9,764 nucleotides of DNA from GWF2-30-66 sp042576225 (GCA_042576225.1 JBHPCA010000047.1:1-9764), one strand, 5' to 3'; positions 1-6,798 are shown, counted from the stretch's first letter. Numbers and translations are program-made. The notes: a model not told the origin generated them from the letters alone.

Positions 1-668
1 AAAACAAAGATATTTTCCACAGATTGGCACATATAATTCGACTTGAGAAAGACGAAAACTTCATACTTTTTGACCAAAAAGAAAATATTGAGATAAAACT
101 GCAAAATTTTATCAAAAAAAAGATTATCTCTGGAACAGTGCTAAGAAAAGAAAAAAACAAAATATTAAAACCAGATATAACTTTTATTCTACCGCTTCTA
201 AAAAAAGAACACTTCGAGCTTGCCCTATATTCTCTGGTAGAACTTGGAGCAAATACAATACAAATACTTATAACGCACAAATCTCAAAAAAAGTGGGACC
301 AAAAATTATATGCCAGATCTTTGAAAATAATGGCATCTTCAGCAGAACAATCAAAAAATTTTGCAATACCGCAATTGCAAGAACCAATAGCAATCCAAAA
401 ACACCTAGAATCTGTAGACAAAAAAGAAAAAAAATCTATAAACATATTTTTTGACTCAGAAGGAGAAAGCCTTCATGAAGTAATAAAAAATTTAGACACA
501 AGTTTACATATAAATTTAATGATAGGTCCTGAAGCAGACCTTACAACGCAAGAAAAAAAGATGCTCAAAGATAGTAAGTTTATATTCTGCAAACTTACTC
601 CAACAATTTTAAGGTCATTTCAGGCAGCAGCCATAGGTCTAGGATCTTTCAGATCTTTATTAGCATAA
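1..668 (+). CDS. rsmE: 16S rRNA (uracil-1498-N3) methyltransferase RsmE, 5'-truncated by window edge
   Basis: RsmE is a SPOUT-fold, SAM-dependent enzyme that methylates N3 of U1498 in 16S rRNA. The frame stays open from base 3 to the window edge. A TTG at 24 is not the true start, because codons upstream of it (ending in FHR) continue the family's N-terminal HHLxRVLRL-like segment, so the gene begins outside the window. Visible family features are an LFD turn near 66-74, VELGANTIQILITHKSQ (about 237-290, matching ELGV..I.P..SERS), AEQS (about 342-353), a GPE loop at 525-533 and a terminal ILRSFQAA segment. The SAM-binding motifs are diverged: GPEAD instead of GPEGG, and LRSFQ where the family has LRTET/LRVET. 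Family identity is clear; full catalytic activity is less certain. The ankyrin gene follows 27 bp downstream on the same strand. Confidence 0.85.
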   Translation, partial: NKDIFHRLAHIIRLEKDENFILFDQKENIEIKLQNFIKKKIISGTVLRKEKNKILKPDITFILPLLKKEHFELALYSLVELGANTIQILITHKSQKKWDQKLYARSLKIMASSAEQSKNFAIPQLQEPIAIQKHLESVDKKEKKSINIFFDSEGESLHEVIKNLDTSLHINLMIGPEADLTTQEKKMLKDSKFIFCKLTPTILRSFQAAAIGLGSFRSLLA

Positions 669-695
669 TCAAACAATTATTTTAAAAGGAAAAAA

Positions 696-1622
696 ATGAA
701 GCGAAAAAATAATGATATTATGATACTTTTATTTGCACTTTTACTATTCAGTCTTGGAGTAGGATGGATATACTCAAAATCAGCCCCAAAACCCAAAAAA
801 TCACCTAAGCCACCCCAAGAAATTACATATAAACCTAAAGATATCCCCAAAGAAGAAAAAGCTATGCCAACAAACGAGATTTTAGAGTATATAAAAGAAT
901 GGGTTCCCACCAAGGGTATATCACACATAATTGAAGTTTTAAAAGAAAAAAGCTCTAAAAACACGATTGTAGAAACTCTAAATAAATTTTTAGAACAACA
1001 CGAAAATGAATTTTCAAGACAAGAAAAGCTAAAAATAATTATCTCAATCGGACATCACTATAAAAACAATAAAAAACTACAATTCCAAATTTTTGATATA
1101 ATCGCTCAGAACAAAAATATCGAAGAAGGAGAGGTCCCTCTTTTATTTGCTGCCATAAAAATTGGCGAGAAAAAAGCTATTGCAGATCTGGTTGAATGGT
1201 ATAAGCAAAGTAAAAGACCAAAAGTAAGAGACCTGGCAAAACAAACCCTTGAATATGCTGCCAAAAATGACAATGCTGATGCAATTAAAAAATTGCATGA
1301 AGCTGGCGCAAAGATAGACAAATCATACGCAACAGAACTATTGTGGATCGTTGTAAAATCAAACAAAGGTCCAAAGTCTATACCATTTCTTAAATCTTTA
1401 GGCGCAGACATAGATAATTACGACCCTAAAACCAAATATACTGTGCTTATACAAGCAATAAAAAACAAAAATTTAGATACGGTAAAAGCACTTGTAAAAG
1501 CTGGCGTAAACATTGAAAAATCATCGAAAGACAATTCTATAGGCTATCCACTACAAGTTGCTCGAGAACTTGATCAAGTAAAGATTGATTTGTTCTTACG
1601 ATCAGAAGGCGCAGAAGATTAA
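696..1622 (+). CDS. Membrane-anchored ankyrin-repeat protein
   Basis: This is a 308-residue protein of unknown specific role. A lysine/arginine start (MKRK) is followed by one hydrophobic helix at about residues 8-25, then a Lys/Pro-rich linker (about 31-57), a helical middle region and a C-terminal ankyrin-like solenoid. The clearest repeats are at about 184-208 (ending AGAKID), 213-240 (ending LGADID), 248-274 (ending AGVNIE) and 283-306 (ending SEGAED); a weaker one lies near 148-170. The Pro after SKSA makes signal-peptide cleavage unlikely, so I infer a signal anchor with the repeats outside the cytoplasmic membrane. AAGGA at 686-690 sits 5 nt before the ATG and supports this start. It probably shares a transcript with rsmE. 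Ankyrin repeats mediate protein binding; an envelope scaffold or a host-facing factor are both possible, and the sequence does not decide between them. Confidence 0.8.
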   Translation: MKRKNNDIMILLFALLLFSLGVGWIYSKSAPKPKKSPKPPQEITYKPKDIPKEEKAMPTNEILEYIKEWVPTKGISHIIEVLKEKSSKNTIVETLNKFLEQHENEFSRQEKLKIIISIGHHYKNNKKLQFQIFDIIAQNKNIEEGEVPLLFAAIKIGEKKAIADLVEWYKQSKRPKVRDLAKQTLEYAAKNDNADAIKKLHEAGAKIDKSYATELLWIVVKSNKGPKSIPFLKSLGADIDNYDPKTKYTVLIQAIKNKNLDTVKALVKAGVNIEKSSKDNSIGYPLQVARELDQVKIDLFLRSEGAED

Positions 1623-1691
1623 CAAAACCAAAGTTTTTGCATAGCGCATCTAGCATGTAAGGGGTTGGTCATTTCAGACTACTCAAGCCTA

Positions 1692-2372
1692 TTAGGTCAA
1701 TGTAGACTTGAGATAGACTGGCAAAAGCTGATCGGTCAACCCTAAACGCTGCTCCCAGCCTTCAAAAGCCATCTTGCCAACAGACTCAATAGAACAATTT
1801 TGAATAAATCTTTCAGACGTATCAAGTATTGCCTTGTCCCCAAAAAAAGAAACGATCTCTTGCTGATATTTTTGTGAACCATTACCAATAAAATAAATTT
1901 CTTGATTATCATAAGTTTTTTTTAAATTCTCTAAAAACGCAAAGATATTTCGATATCCCTTTTGACTTTCAAGCTCCTGTTCGCGTGCAATACCAAAGTA
2001 TACATCTTTGCTGTAAGCATCAAGTAAAGCAACTGTCATGATTCGGGGATACTCCGGATTACGATACTCTTGCAAAAGAGCATCCAGCCCATCAACCCCA
2101 ATTAAAGGCTTTTGCGTCGATAAGGCAAGACCATTTACTGAGGCTAAAACAACACGTAACGTAGTAAACGGACCAGGACCTTTATTTGCAGCTATAAACG
2201 ATAGATCATCCAAACGACAATTACAACATTTTAGCAAATCCTGAACCATCGCTACAAAAAGCTTGCTCGACTTCTTTTTATCTTCAAATTTTTTTTCGAT
2301 AAGTGTACGATTTTTAAAAACAGCTGCCTCTATGCCATTGTATGTATGCTGGACGCATAAAAATTTTGTCAT
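1692..2372 (-). CDS. tsaB: tRNA threonylcarbamoyladenosine biosynthesis protein TsaB
   Basis: TsaB is the ASKHA-fold, non-catalytic partner of TsaD in making t6A37 on ANN-decoding tRNAs in the cytoplasm. The diagnostic segment is KGPGPFTTLR at residues 64-73 (family GPGSFTGLR), followed by ASVNGLALSTQKPLIGVDGL, which matches the family's A..KGLAL...P..GV..L. The C-terminal LLPVYLK also fits. The product is 226 residues, normal for TsaB. The N-terminal AIDTS motif has become CVQHT, tolerable in a subunit that is not the catalyst. I chose the ATG at 2372; a TTG three codons earlier (2381) is in frame but has no better ribosome site. No good Shine-Dalgarno is visible for either, and the zinc-ribbon gene ends 18 bp upstream, so translational coupling is likely. 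It converges with the ankyrin gene. Confidence 0.88.
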   Translation of the reverse strand: MTKFLCVQHTYNGIEAAVFKNRTLIEKKFEDKKKSSKLFVAMVQDLLKCCNCRLDDLSFIAANKGPGPFTTLRVVLASVNGLALSTQKPLIGVDGLDALLQEYRNPEYPRIMTVALLDAYSKDVYFGIAREQELESQKGYRNIFAFLENLKKTYDNQEIYFIGNGSQKYQQEIVSFFGDKAILDTSERFIQNCSIESVGKMAFEGWEQRLGLTDQLLPVYLKSTLT

Positions 2373-2390
2373 GATATCCAATAAATTGTG

Positions 2391-2570
2391 TTAATTGCGG
2401 TTTTTACACTTTTGTTGCTGATAAAAAATGCTAAAAGCATCAAACTCAATTGTCTTTTCTTTCTTCAAAACTATTTTACCACAATTTAGGCACTTCCATC
2501 CATCAAAATTTAAAAAGTGATCAAAAAAAGACTGGAGAACCATCAATCCTTCACATTTTCTACACTTCAT
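2391..2570 (-). CDS. Small zinc-ribbon protein, 59 residues
   Basis: This short gene was found by reading the gap upstream of tsaB. It encodes MKCRKCEGLMVL... with C3-x2-C6 and C27-x2-C30 (the latter in DGWKCLNCGKIV), the spacing of a single zinc ribbon. The KCxxCxG(L)MV start and the GWKCLNCG core resemble a group of small bacterial zinc-ribbon proteins of unknown function. The start is well supported: AGAGG (2577-2581) lies 6 nt before the ATG. After the ribbon comes a basic stretch (KKEK) and a Phe/Gln-rich tail. It is the first gene of a probable two-gene unit with tsaB, and a candidate promoter lies at about 2680-2706. DNA, RNA or protein binding are all possible; no enzyme motif is visible. 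Confidence 0.8.
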   Translation of the reverse strand: MKCRKCEGLMVLQSFFDHFLNFDGWKCLNCGKIVLKKEKTIEFDAFSIFYQQQKCKNRN

Positions 2571-2576
2571 ACGTTA

Positions 2577-2581
2577 CCTCT
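2577..2581 (-). promoter_or_regulatory. Ribosome binding site of the zinc-ribbon gene
   Basis: AGAGG, read on the minus strand, is 6 nt upstream of the ATG at 2570. It is one of the better Shine-Dalgarno matches in the window and decides both the start and the reality of this very short gene. Confidence 0.7.
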
Positions 2582-2679
2582 TTTTTTAGGTTACTATCGC
2601 TTTAACAAAAAGAAGCCTGTCAAAGAAAAAACAAGCCTTAACTAGTTGTCAGGTAGTACCCTTTCCCCTTTTTTTTAAC

Positions 2680-2706
2680 TTATTAGATCACAAGTTAACT
2701 TGTCAA
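2680..2706 (-). promoter_or_regulatory. Candidate promoter for the zinc-ribbon/tsaB unit
   Basis: On the minus strand a perfect -35 consensus TTGACA (2706-2701) is followed after 15 nt by TAATAA (2685-2680), or after 17 nt by the poorer ATAAGT (2683-2678). It lies just downstream of the ruvX stop and about 110-130 nt before the zinc-ribbon start, leaving a leader of roughly 100 nt. The -35 box overlaps a 14-bp palindrome. The -35 is convincing, the -10 only moderate. Confidence 0.5.
2690..2703. repeat. Perfect 14-bp palindrome overlapping the -35 box (candidate operator)
   Basis: ACAAGTTAACTTGT is identical to its own reverse complement. It shares three bases with the TTGACA box (2701-2706) and extends into the -35/-10 spacer, the classic position for a dimeric repressor site. 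It is not followed by a T-tract on either strand at the right place, so it does not read as a terminator. Confidence 0.5.
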
Positions 2707-2729
2707 CAAAATTTATTAAATAATTAAAA

Positions 2730-3140
2730 TTATAGGCTTTTCTGCGTATGAATAAAGGTTAAATAAGAATCAAGAATAAACGAAGCCGCTATAGAATGAG
2801 AAAAAATCTTTTCCTCTTTTGTCCGAGCTTTTTTAACGCTTGCAGCTCTCTTACTACTAAACCTCTCATCCCAAAGCTGCCATTCTACTAAATCAAATGT
2901 CTTCTCTAATTTCTCTTTTAGCTCTTTTATTTTTTTTGTCTGTTCACTCTCAGTACCCCGCATTGTTTTAGGATAACCAACAATAATTTTTTCTATCTTC
3001 TCGCTGCCAATAGTCTCTGACAAAAAAATTTCAATCTCGTTAGTCTCAACAGTCTTGTACGGCCTTGCCAAAATTCCCAAAGGATCTGAAATCGCTGACC
3101 CAGTCCATTTATCACCGATATCTAACGCTAAAATTCTCAC
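2730..3140 (-). CDS. ruvX: Putative pre-16S rRNA nuclease / Holliday-junction-resolvase-like RuvX (YqgF)
   Basis: YqgF/RuvX has an RNase H-like (RuvC-type) fold; in E. coli it is tied to 5'-end maturation of 16S rRNA. The 136-residue length is typical. Motifs in order: the first strand ALDIGDKWTGSAISDP (residues 5-20, with catalytic Asp7), IVGYPKTMRGTES (about 53-65), WDERFSS (about 89-95, with the conserved Glu) and the C-terminal helix HSIAASFILDSYL. In that helix the usual DxxAAxxIL aspartate is His, so the third acidic metal ligand appears substituted. The start is GTG at 3140, supported by GGGG at 3148-3151, 7 nt upstream. It is divergent from murE, and the zinc-ribbon/tsaB pair lies 159 bp downstream on the same strand. 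Confidence 0.92.
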   Translation of the reverse strand: MRILALDIGDKWTGSAISDPLGILARPYKTVETNEIEIFLSETIGSEKIEKIIVGYPKTMRGTESEQTKKIKELKEKLEKTFDLVEWQLWDERFSSKRAASVKKARTKEEKIFSHSIAASFILDSYLTFIHTQKSL

Positions 3141-3174
3141 TAAAAATCCCCAAATCTATAAAAATATTAAAAAT

Positions 3175-3184
3175 ATTATATAAT
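3175..3184. promoter_or_regulatory. Bidirectional -10-like element between ruvX and murE
   Basis: ATTATATAAT is a 10-bp palindrome that presents TATAAT on both strands (plus 3179-3184, minus 3180-3175). It sits in the 102-bp AT-rich gap between the divergent ruvX and murE genes, which must hold promoters for both. No good -35 hexamer was found at 16-18 bp on either side, so exact start sites are uncertain. Confidence 0.35.
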
Positions 3185-3242
3185 TATTATTAACTTTAAT
3201 TCTCACTATTTTAACACAGACTAAGCAAAAAGGTGACTTATC

Positions 3243-4700
3243 ATGCCAACAAAAATAAAATTCCCCAAAAAATTCCCGGTCACCTGCCACACAAAGCATG
3301 TCGGCATTGGCTCTACGTTTTTTGCTATCAAGGGGACAAAAGAGGACGGCACTGCGTATATACCTCTTGCACTCAAACGTGGTGCCCATAAAATAGTAAT
3401 CCAAGAAGACACACAATTACAACAAGAACTCGTAAATATAATAGAAGCTAACGGGACCACAATAGAAATAGTAGAAAATATAAGACTTGAACTTGCCAAT
3501 TACAGCGCAAAAGCAACCAACCATGCACATAAAAAACTAAAAATTATTGGCATAACAGGCACAAAAGGAAAAACCTCAACCGCATTTTTACTTGAGCATA
3601 TATTCAAAAAAGCAGGCTACAATACAGCCCTGGTCAGCACCGTTCACAACAAAATACTAGAAAAAGTATTACCGGCAAGCCTAACCACTGAACCCGCAGA
3701 CTATTTGCACCAATTTTTTAAAGTGTGTGCAGAAAACAATGTTGAGTACGTCATTATGGAAATAGCAGCCCAGGCCCTATCTCTGCACAGAGTCTCCGGA
3801 CTTGCATTTGACTCAGTCATATTTACAAACTTTTCCCACGAGCATGGCGAATTTTATAGTAGTCTAGAGAACTATTTTCAAGCCAAGTGCAAAATCTTTG
3901 ATCAACTAAAATTCGACACAACCGATGCCCCCGTTTTTATAAACGCAGATGACACATGGGGAAAAAGAATCTTACAAAAACACCCCAAGTTCTTATCTTT
4001 CGGCACAACAAACAACTCAGACTTACAAGCAAAAATTATAGAAGCGAAAGAAACATTATGTTTCGAACTCGTATCTCGCACAAACAATCACAAACAATAT
4101 CTCGTCACCTGCCCCGCTCTATTTGGAGCGTTTAACAGCTACAATGTAACAAGCGCAATTGGAGTCGCACATGCACACGGCATACCAATCCAAGATTGCG
4201 CAACATACATACAAACATTCTCTGGCATACCAGGCAGACTAGAACTTCATACACTTGCCAATGGCGCACGATGCTTTATAGATTACGCGCACAACCCCTC
4301 TTCTTATGAGGCAATTTTGCCTGCGTTAAGAGAAATGACCGATGATCTCACTGTAATCTTTGGATGCGGCGGAGAAAGAGACCACAAAAAACGTCCCATA
4401 ATGGGGCATATCGCAACTGTGATAGCAGACAAAATAATCTTAACCTCAGATAATCCACGCTCAGAAGACCCCCAAAATATAATCCAAAACATCACAACAG
4501 GCATAACAAAAGAAAACGCACATAAAGTAACTCAAGAGCTAGACCGCTATAACGCTATCACCCATGCCTGCAAATCATCCAAAAAAAGCTCTGTGATAGC
4601 TATATTGGGCAAAGGCCCCGATGAGTACCAGATAATCGGCGAAAATAAGTCATTTTTTAGCGAAAAAGAGATTTTGAAAGAGTTTAAAAAAGCTTCTTAG
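3243..4700 (+). CDS. murE: UDP-N-acetylmuramoyl-L-alanyl-D-glutamate--2,6-diaminopimelate ligase MurE
   Basis: MurE is the cytoplasmic ATP-dependent ligase that adds the third amino acid to the UDP-MurNAc peptide. The 485-residue protein has the three Mur ligase domains. Motifs: GTKGKTS P-loop at 106-112, TTEPAD at 148-153, MEIAAQALSLHRV at 172-184, TNFSHEH at 195-201, the presumed carbamylated lysine K215 (YFQAKCKIF), IDYAHNP at 346-352, FGCGGERDHKKRP at 373-385, DNPRSEDP at 403-410 and GKGPDEYQ at 456-463. DNPR is the signature of meso-diaminopimelate rather than lysine enzymes. Differences from consensus are MEIAAQAL (family MExSSHAL), EH for DH at 200-201, and GKGPDEYQ for GKGHExYQ. The ATG at 3243 has AGGTGA 6 nt upstream. 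It is a single mur gene here, not in the usual division/cell-wall cluster. hppA follows after 93 bp with its own promoter. Confidence 0.95.
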   Translation: MPTKIKFPKKFPVTCHTKHVGIGSTFFAIKGTKEDGTAYIPLALKRGAHKIVIQEDTQLQQELVNIIEANGTTIEIVENIRLELANYSAKATNHAHKKLKIIGITGTKGKTSTAFLLEHIFKKAGYNTALVSTVHNKILEKVLPASLTTEPADYLHQFFKVCAENNVEYVIMEIAAQALSLHRVSGLAFDSVIFTNFSHEHGEFYSSLENYFQAKCKIFDQLKFDTTDAPVFINADDTWGKRILQKHPKFLSFGTTNNSDLQAKIIEAKETLCFELVSRTNNHKQYLVTCPALFGAFNSYNVTSAIGVAHAHGIPIQDCATYIQTFSGIPGRLELHTLANGARCFIDYAHNPSSYEAILPALREMTDDLTVIFGCGGERDHKKRPIMGHIATVIADKIILTSDNPRSEDPQNIIQNITTGITKENAHKVTQELDRYNAITHACKSSKKSSVIAILGKGPDEYQIIGENKSFFSEKEILKEFKKAS

Positions 4701-4704
4701 CTTC

Positions 4705-4733
4705 TTTACAAGCGCCCATTAAATGGGTATAAT
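4705..4733 (+). promoter_or_regulatory. Sigma-70-type promoter for hppA
   Basis: TTTACA (4705-4710) and a perfect TATAAT (4728-4733) are separated by exactly 17 bp, the best promoter match in the window. It begins just after the murE stop and lies 61 bp before the hppA ATG. A second TATAAT at 4750-4755 has no matching -35 and may be a secondary start. Confidence 0.75.
4715..4727. repeat. Inverted repeat inside the hppA promoter spacer (candidate operator)
   Basis: CCCATTAAATGGG has perfect 6-bp arms (CCCATT/AATGGG) around a central A. It fills the spacer and abuts the -10 box. No T-tract follows, so it is not a normal terminator for murE. The position suits a regulator that acts on hppA, but no such regulator gene is seen in the window. 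Confidence 0.45.
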
Positions 4734-4793
4734 AGTTAAATCTGTGTAGTATAATTTCTTATATGTGTAACTGTATAAAAATACGGGGAAAAT

Positions 4794-6767
4794 ATGTCAC
4801 TATTCAATTATTACCTGGCATTTGCAGGTGTCGCTGCAGTAGGTATATCCATTGTTATAATTCTACTGAAAAAAATAAGGGCCTTAAAAGTTGACAACGA
4901 AAAGGCAAAAGAGATCGCTTCTCACATCAAAAAAGGCGCTATGACCTTTTTGAAAGAAGAGTATAAAATTATATTAATTTTTGCTGCGATTGTTGCAGGG
5001 CTAATCGCATACGCACTCAGCCCATTGGCAGCACTTTTATTTGCACTGGGGGCACTAGTTTCCATGGCAACAGGATTTATCGGCATGATGGCAGCTACCG
5101 ATGCAAACGTCAGAACAACTATGGCTGCAAAAGAAAAAGGCGAGCACGCTGCATTCTTGGTATCTTTTTTTGGTGGCGGCGTTATGGGCTTTGCCGTAGC
5201 AAGTTTTGGACTCTTTGGTGTAGGTACAATATTTTATTTATTTTCAGCAAGAGCTGATTTTATAGCACTTCTAATAAGTTTTGGATTAGGTGCCAGTTTA
5301 ATTGCATTTTTTGCTCGTGTCGGTGGTGGTATTTTTACAAAATCTGCTGACGTTGGCGCTGACTTAGTCGGTAAAGTAGAGGTGGGAATTCCAGAAGATG
5401 ATCCTAGAAATCCAGCCGTTATTGCAGACAACGTCGGTGACTGTGTAGGCGATACCGCAGGTATGGGTGCCGATATTTATGAATCTTATGTAGGTGCCAT
5501 GGTCTCTTCAATTATTTTAGCTACAAGCGCTTACAGTGGAAACATAAACTACTGGATGTTGCCACTTGTACTTGCAACAATTGGCCTTATAAGCTCAATT
5601 TTGGGCCTCACCTCAAACCTTATATTTAAATTAGAACCGGCTAAGATGCTTCATAGCGCAACATATGTTGCAGTTATAGCTTTCTTGGGCGGAACCTTTG
5701 GATATTTACATTATATGTCAATGGACAAATATTTATTTGTCTCAATTATTCTCGGTTGCTTATCAGGACTGATTGTCGGCTGGATAACAGAGTATTACAC
5801 CGGAGGCAAGCCAGTAAAAGAAATTGCTAAAGCTTCTGAGTCAGGTGCTGCAACAAACTTGATATACGGTTTGTCCGTTGGTATGGAGTCAACAGTTGCT
5901 CCTGTTATATTGCTTGCGCTAGCTGTTTTATTTTCTTTTAAATTTGGCGGTCTTTTTGGCGTATCTTTGGCAGCCGTTTCTATGCTTGCAACTGTCGGTA
6001 TTACTATGACCGTTGACGCATACGGACCAATTGCAGATAACGCTGGAGGCATTGCAGAAATGTCTGGGTTTGGAAAACCGGTTCGCGATATTACAGATAA
6101 ATTGGATTCTCTTGGAAACACAACCGCAGCTATGGGTAAAGGCTTTGCAATAGGATCTGCCCTGCTGGCAGCAATAGCACTCTTTTCTGCCTACTCACAA
6201 GAGGCTGGTATTAAAGTTTTAAATATAATTGACCCTCTCATACTGGTTGGGGTGTTCTTCGGTGCAACAATTCCATTTATCATATCTGCGCTTACAATGC
6301 GCTCTGTAGGAAATGCAGCACTAAAGATGGTTATGGAAGTACGAAGACAATTTAAAGAAATTCCAGGAATTATGGAAGGAACCGGAAAACCTGACTATGA
6401 AAAATGTGTTGCAATAAGTACACAAGCGTCTTTGAAGCAAATGATGCTTCCTGGCCTCATTACCGTCGCGCTTCCTGTTATCATGAGGTATACATTTGGC
6501 AAAGAAGCACTTGGCGGATTTTTGGTAGGTGCAACAGTTGTTGGCGTACTGCTTGCTCTTATGATGGCAAATGGTGGCGGCGCATGGGATAATGCAAAAA
6601 AATATATTGAAAAAGGATTTTACGGCGGAAAAGGCTCTGACGCTCATAAGGCAGCCGTTATTGGTGATACAGTAGGAGACCCTTTCAAAGATACCTCAGG
6701 ACCAGCATTAAACATTTTAATCAAACTCATGTCCTCAATATCACTTTTGCTCGTACTAATCAGCTAA
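4794..6767 (+). CDS. hppA: Membrane-bound ion-pumping pyrophosphatase, K+-dependent type, probably Na+-translocating
   Basis: This 657-residue polytopic membrane protein couples pyrophosphate hydrolysis to outward cation pumping. The family's catalytic segments are all present: DVGADLVGKVE at 186-196, EDDPRNPAVIADNVGD at 201-216, the second aspartate cluster ending GDTAG, DAYGPIADNAGG at 408-419, and near the C-terminus GGGAWDNAKKY and GDTVGDPFKDTSGPALN. Ala445 in GNTTAA and Gly448 are the residues that mark the K+-dependent class (K+-independent enzymes have Lys in GNTTKA and Thr). Glu230 in ADIYESYVG aligns with the position of the glutamate in Na+-pumping enzymes such as that of Thermotoga, so Na+ export is likely but H+ is not excluded. 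GDCVGD replaces the common GDNVGD. GGGG at 4785-4788 precedes the ATG by 5 nt. It has its own promoter and terminator, so it is probably monocistronic. Confidence 0.95.
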   Translation: MSLFNYYLAFAGVAAVGISIVIILLKKIRALKVDNEKAKEIASHIKKGAMTFLKEEYKIILIFAAIVAGLIAYALSPLAALLFALGALVSMATGFIGMMAATDANVRTTMAAKEKGEHAAFLVSFFGGGVMGFAVASFGLFGVGTIFYLFSARADFIALLISFGLGASLIAFFARVGGGIFTKSADVGADLVGKVEVGIPEDDPRNPAVIADNVGDCVGDTAGMGADIYESYVGAMVSSIILATSAYSGNINYWMLPLVLATIGLISSILGLTSNLIFKLEPAKMLHSATYVAVIAFLGGTFGYLHYMSMDKYLFVSIILGCLSGLIVGWITEYYTGGKPVKEIAKASESGAATNLIYGLSVGMESTVAPVILLALAVLFSFKFGGLFGVSLAAVSMLATVGITMTVDAYGPIADNAGGIAEMSGFGKPVRDITDKLDSLGNTTAAMGKGFAIGSALLAAIALFSAYSQEAGIKVLNIIDPLILVGVFFGATIPFIISALTMRSVGNAALKMVMEVRRQFKEIPGIMEGTGKPDYEKCVAISTQASLKQMMLPGLITVALPVIMRYTFGKEALGGFLVGATVVGVLLALMMANGGGAWDNAKKYIEKGFYGGKGSDAHKAAVIGDTVGDPFKDTSGPALNILIKLMSSISLLLVLIS

Positions 6768-6773
6768 AAATCT

Positions 6774-6798
6774 AAAATTTTCTTCAAAAATTTTCTTC
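6774..6798. repeat. Short tandem direct repeat before the terminator
   Basis: The 12-mer AAAATTTTCTTC occurs at 6774-6785 and again at 6787-6798, one base apart, directly upstream of the terminator stem. It most likely reflects a small local duplication. Confidence 0.5.

Noticed and set aside
24..26. TTG as the start codon of rsmE
   Set aside because: The frame is open upstream to the window edge, and the codons before it fit the conserved N-terminal RsmE segment, so the gene begins outside the window.
1682..1712. CTCAAG...CTTGAG inverted repeat at the tsaB/ankyrin convergence
   Set aside because: A 6-bp stem with a 19-nt loop, no T-run, and partly inside tsaB coding sequence; not enough to call a terminator.
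3156..3499. Minus-strand open frames overlapping the murE start
   Set aside because: They lie antisense to a clear murE N-terminal domain, show no recognisable motifs and lack supporting ribosome sites.
4715..4727. Inverted repeat as a terminator for murE
   Set aside because: The stem is only 6 bp and is followed by TATAATAG rather than a T-run; its place between -35 and -10 boxes fits a regulatory site better.
6321..6647. Open frames on both strands inside hppA
   Set aside because: The hppA frame is conserved through this stretch; the alternative products are Cys/His/Trp-rich nonsense typical of shadow frames.
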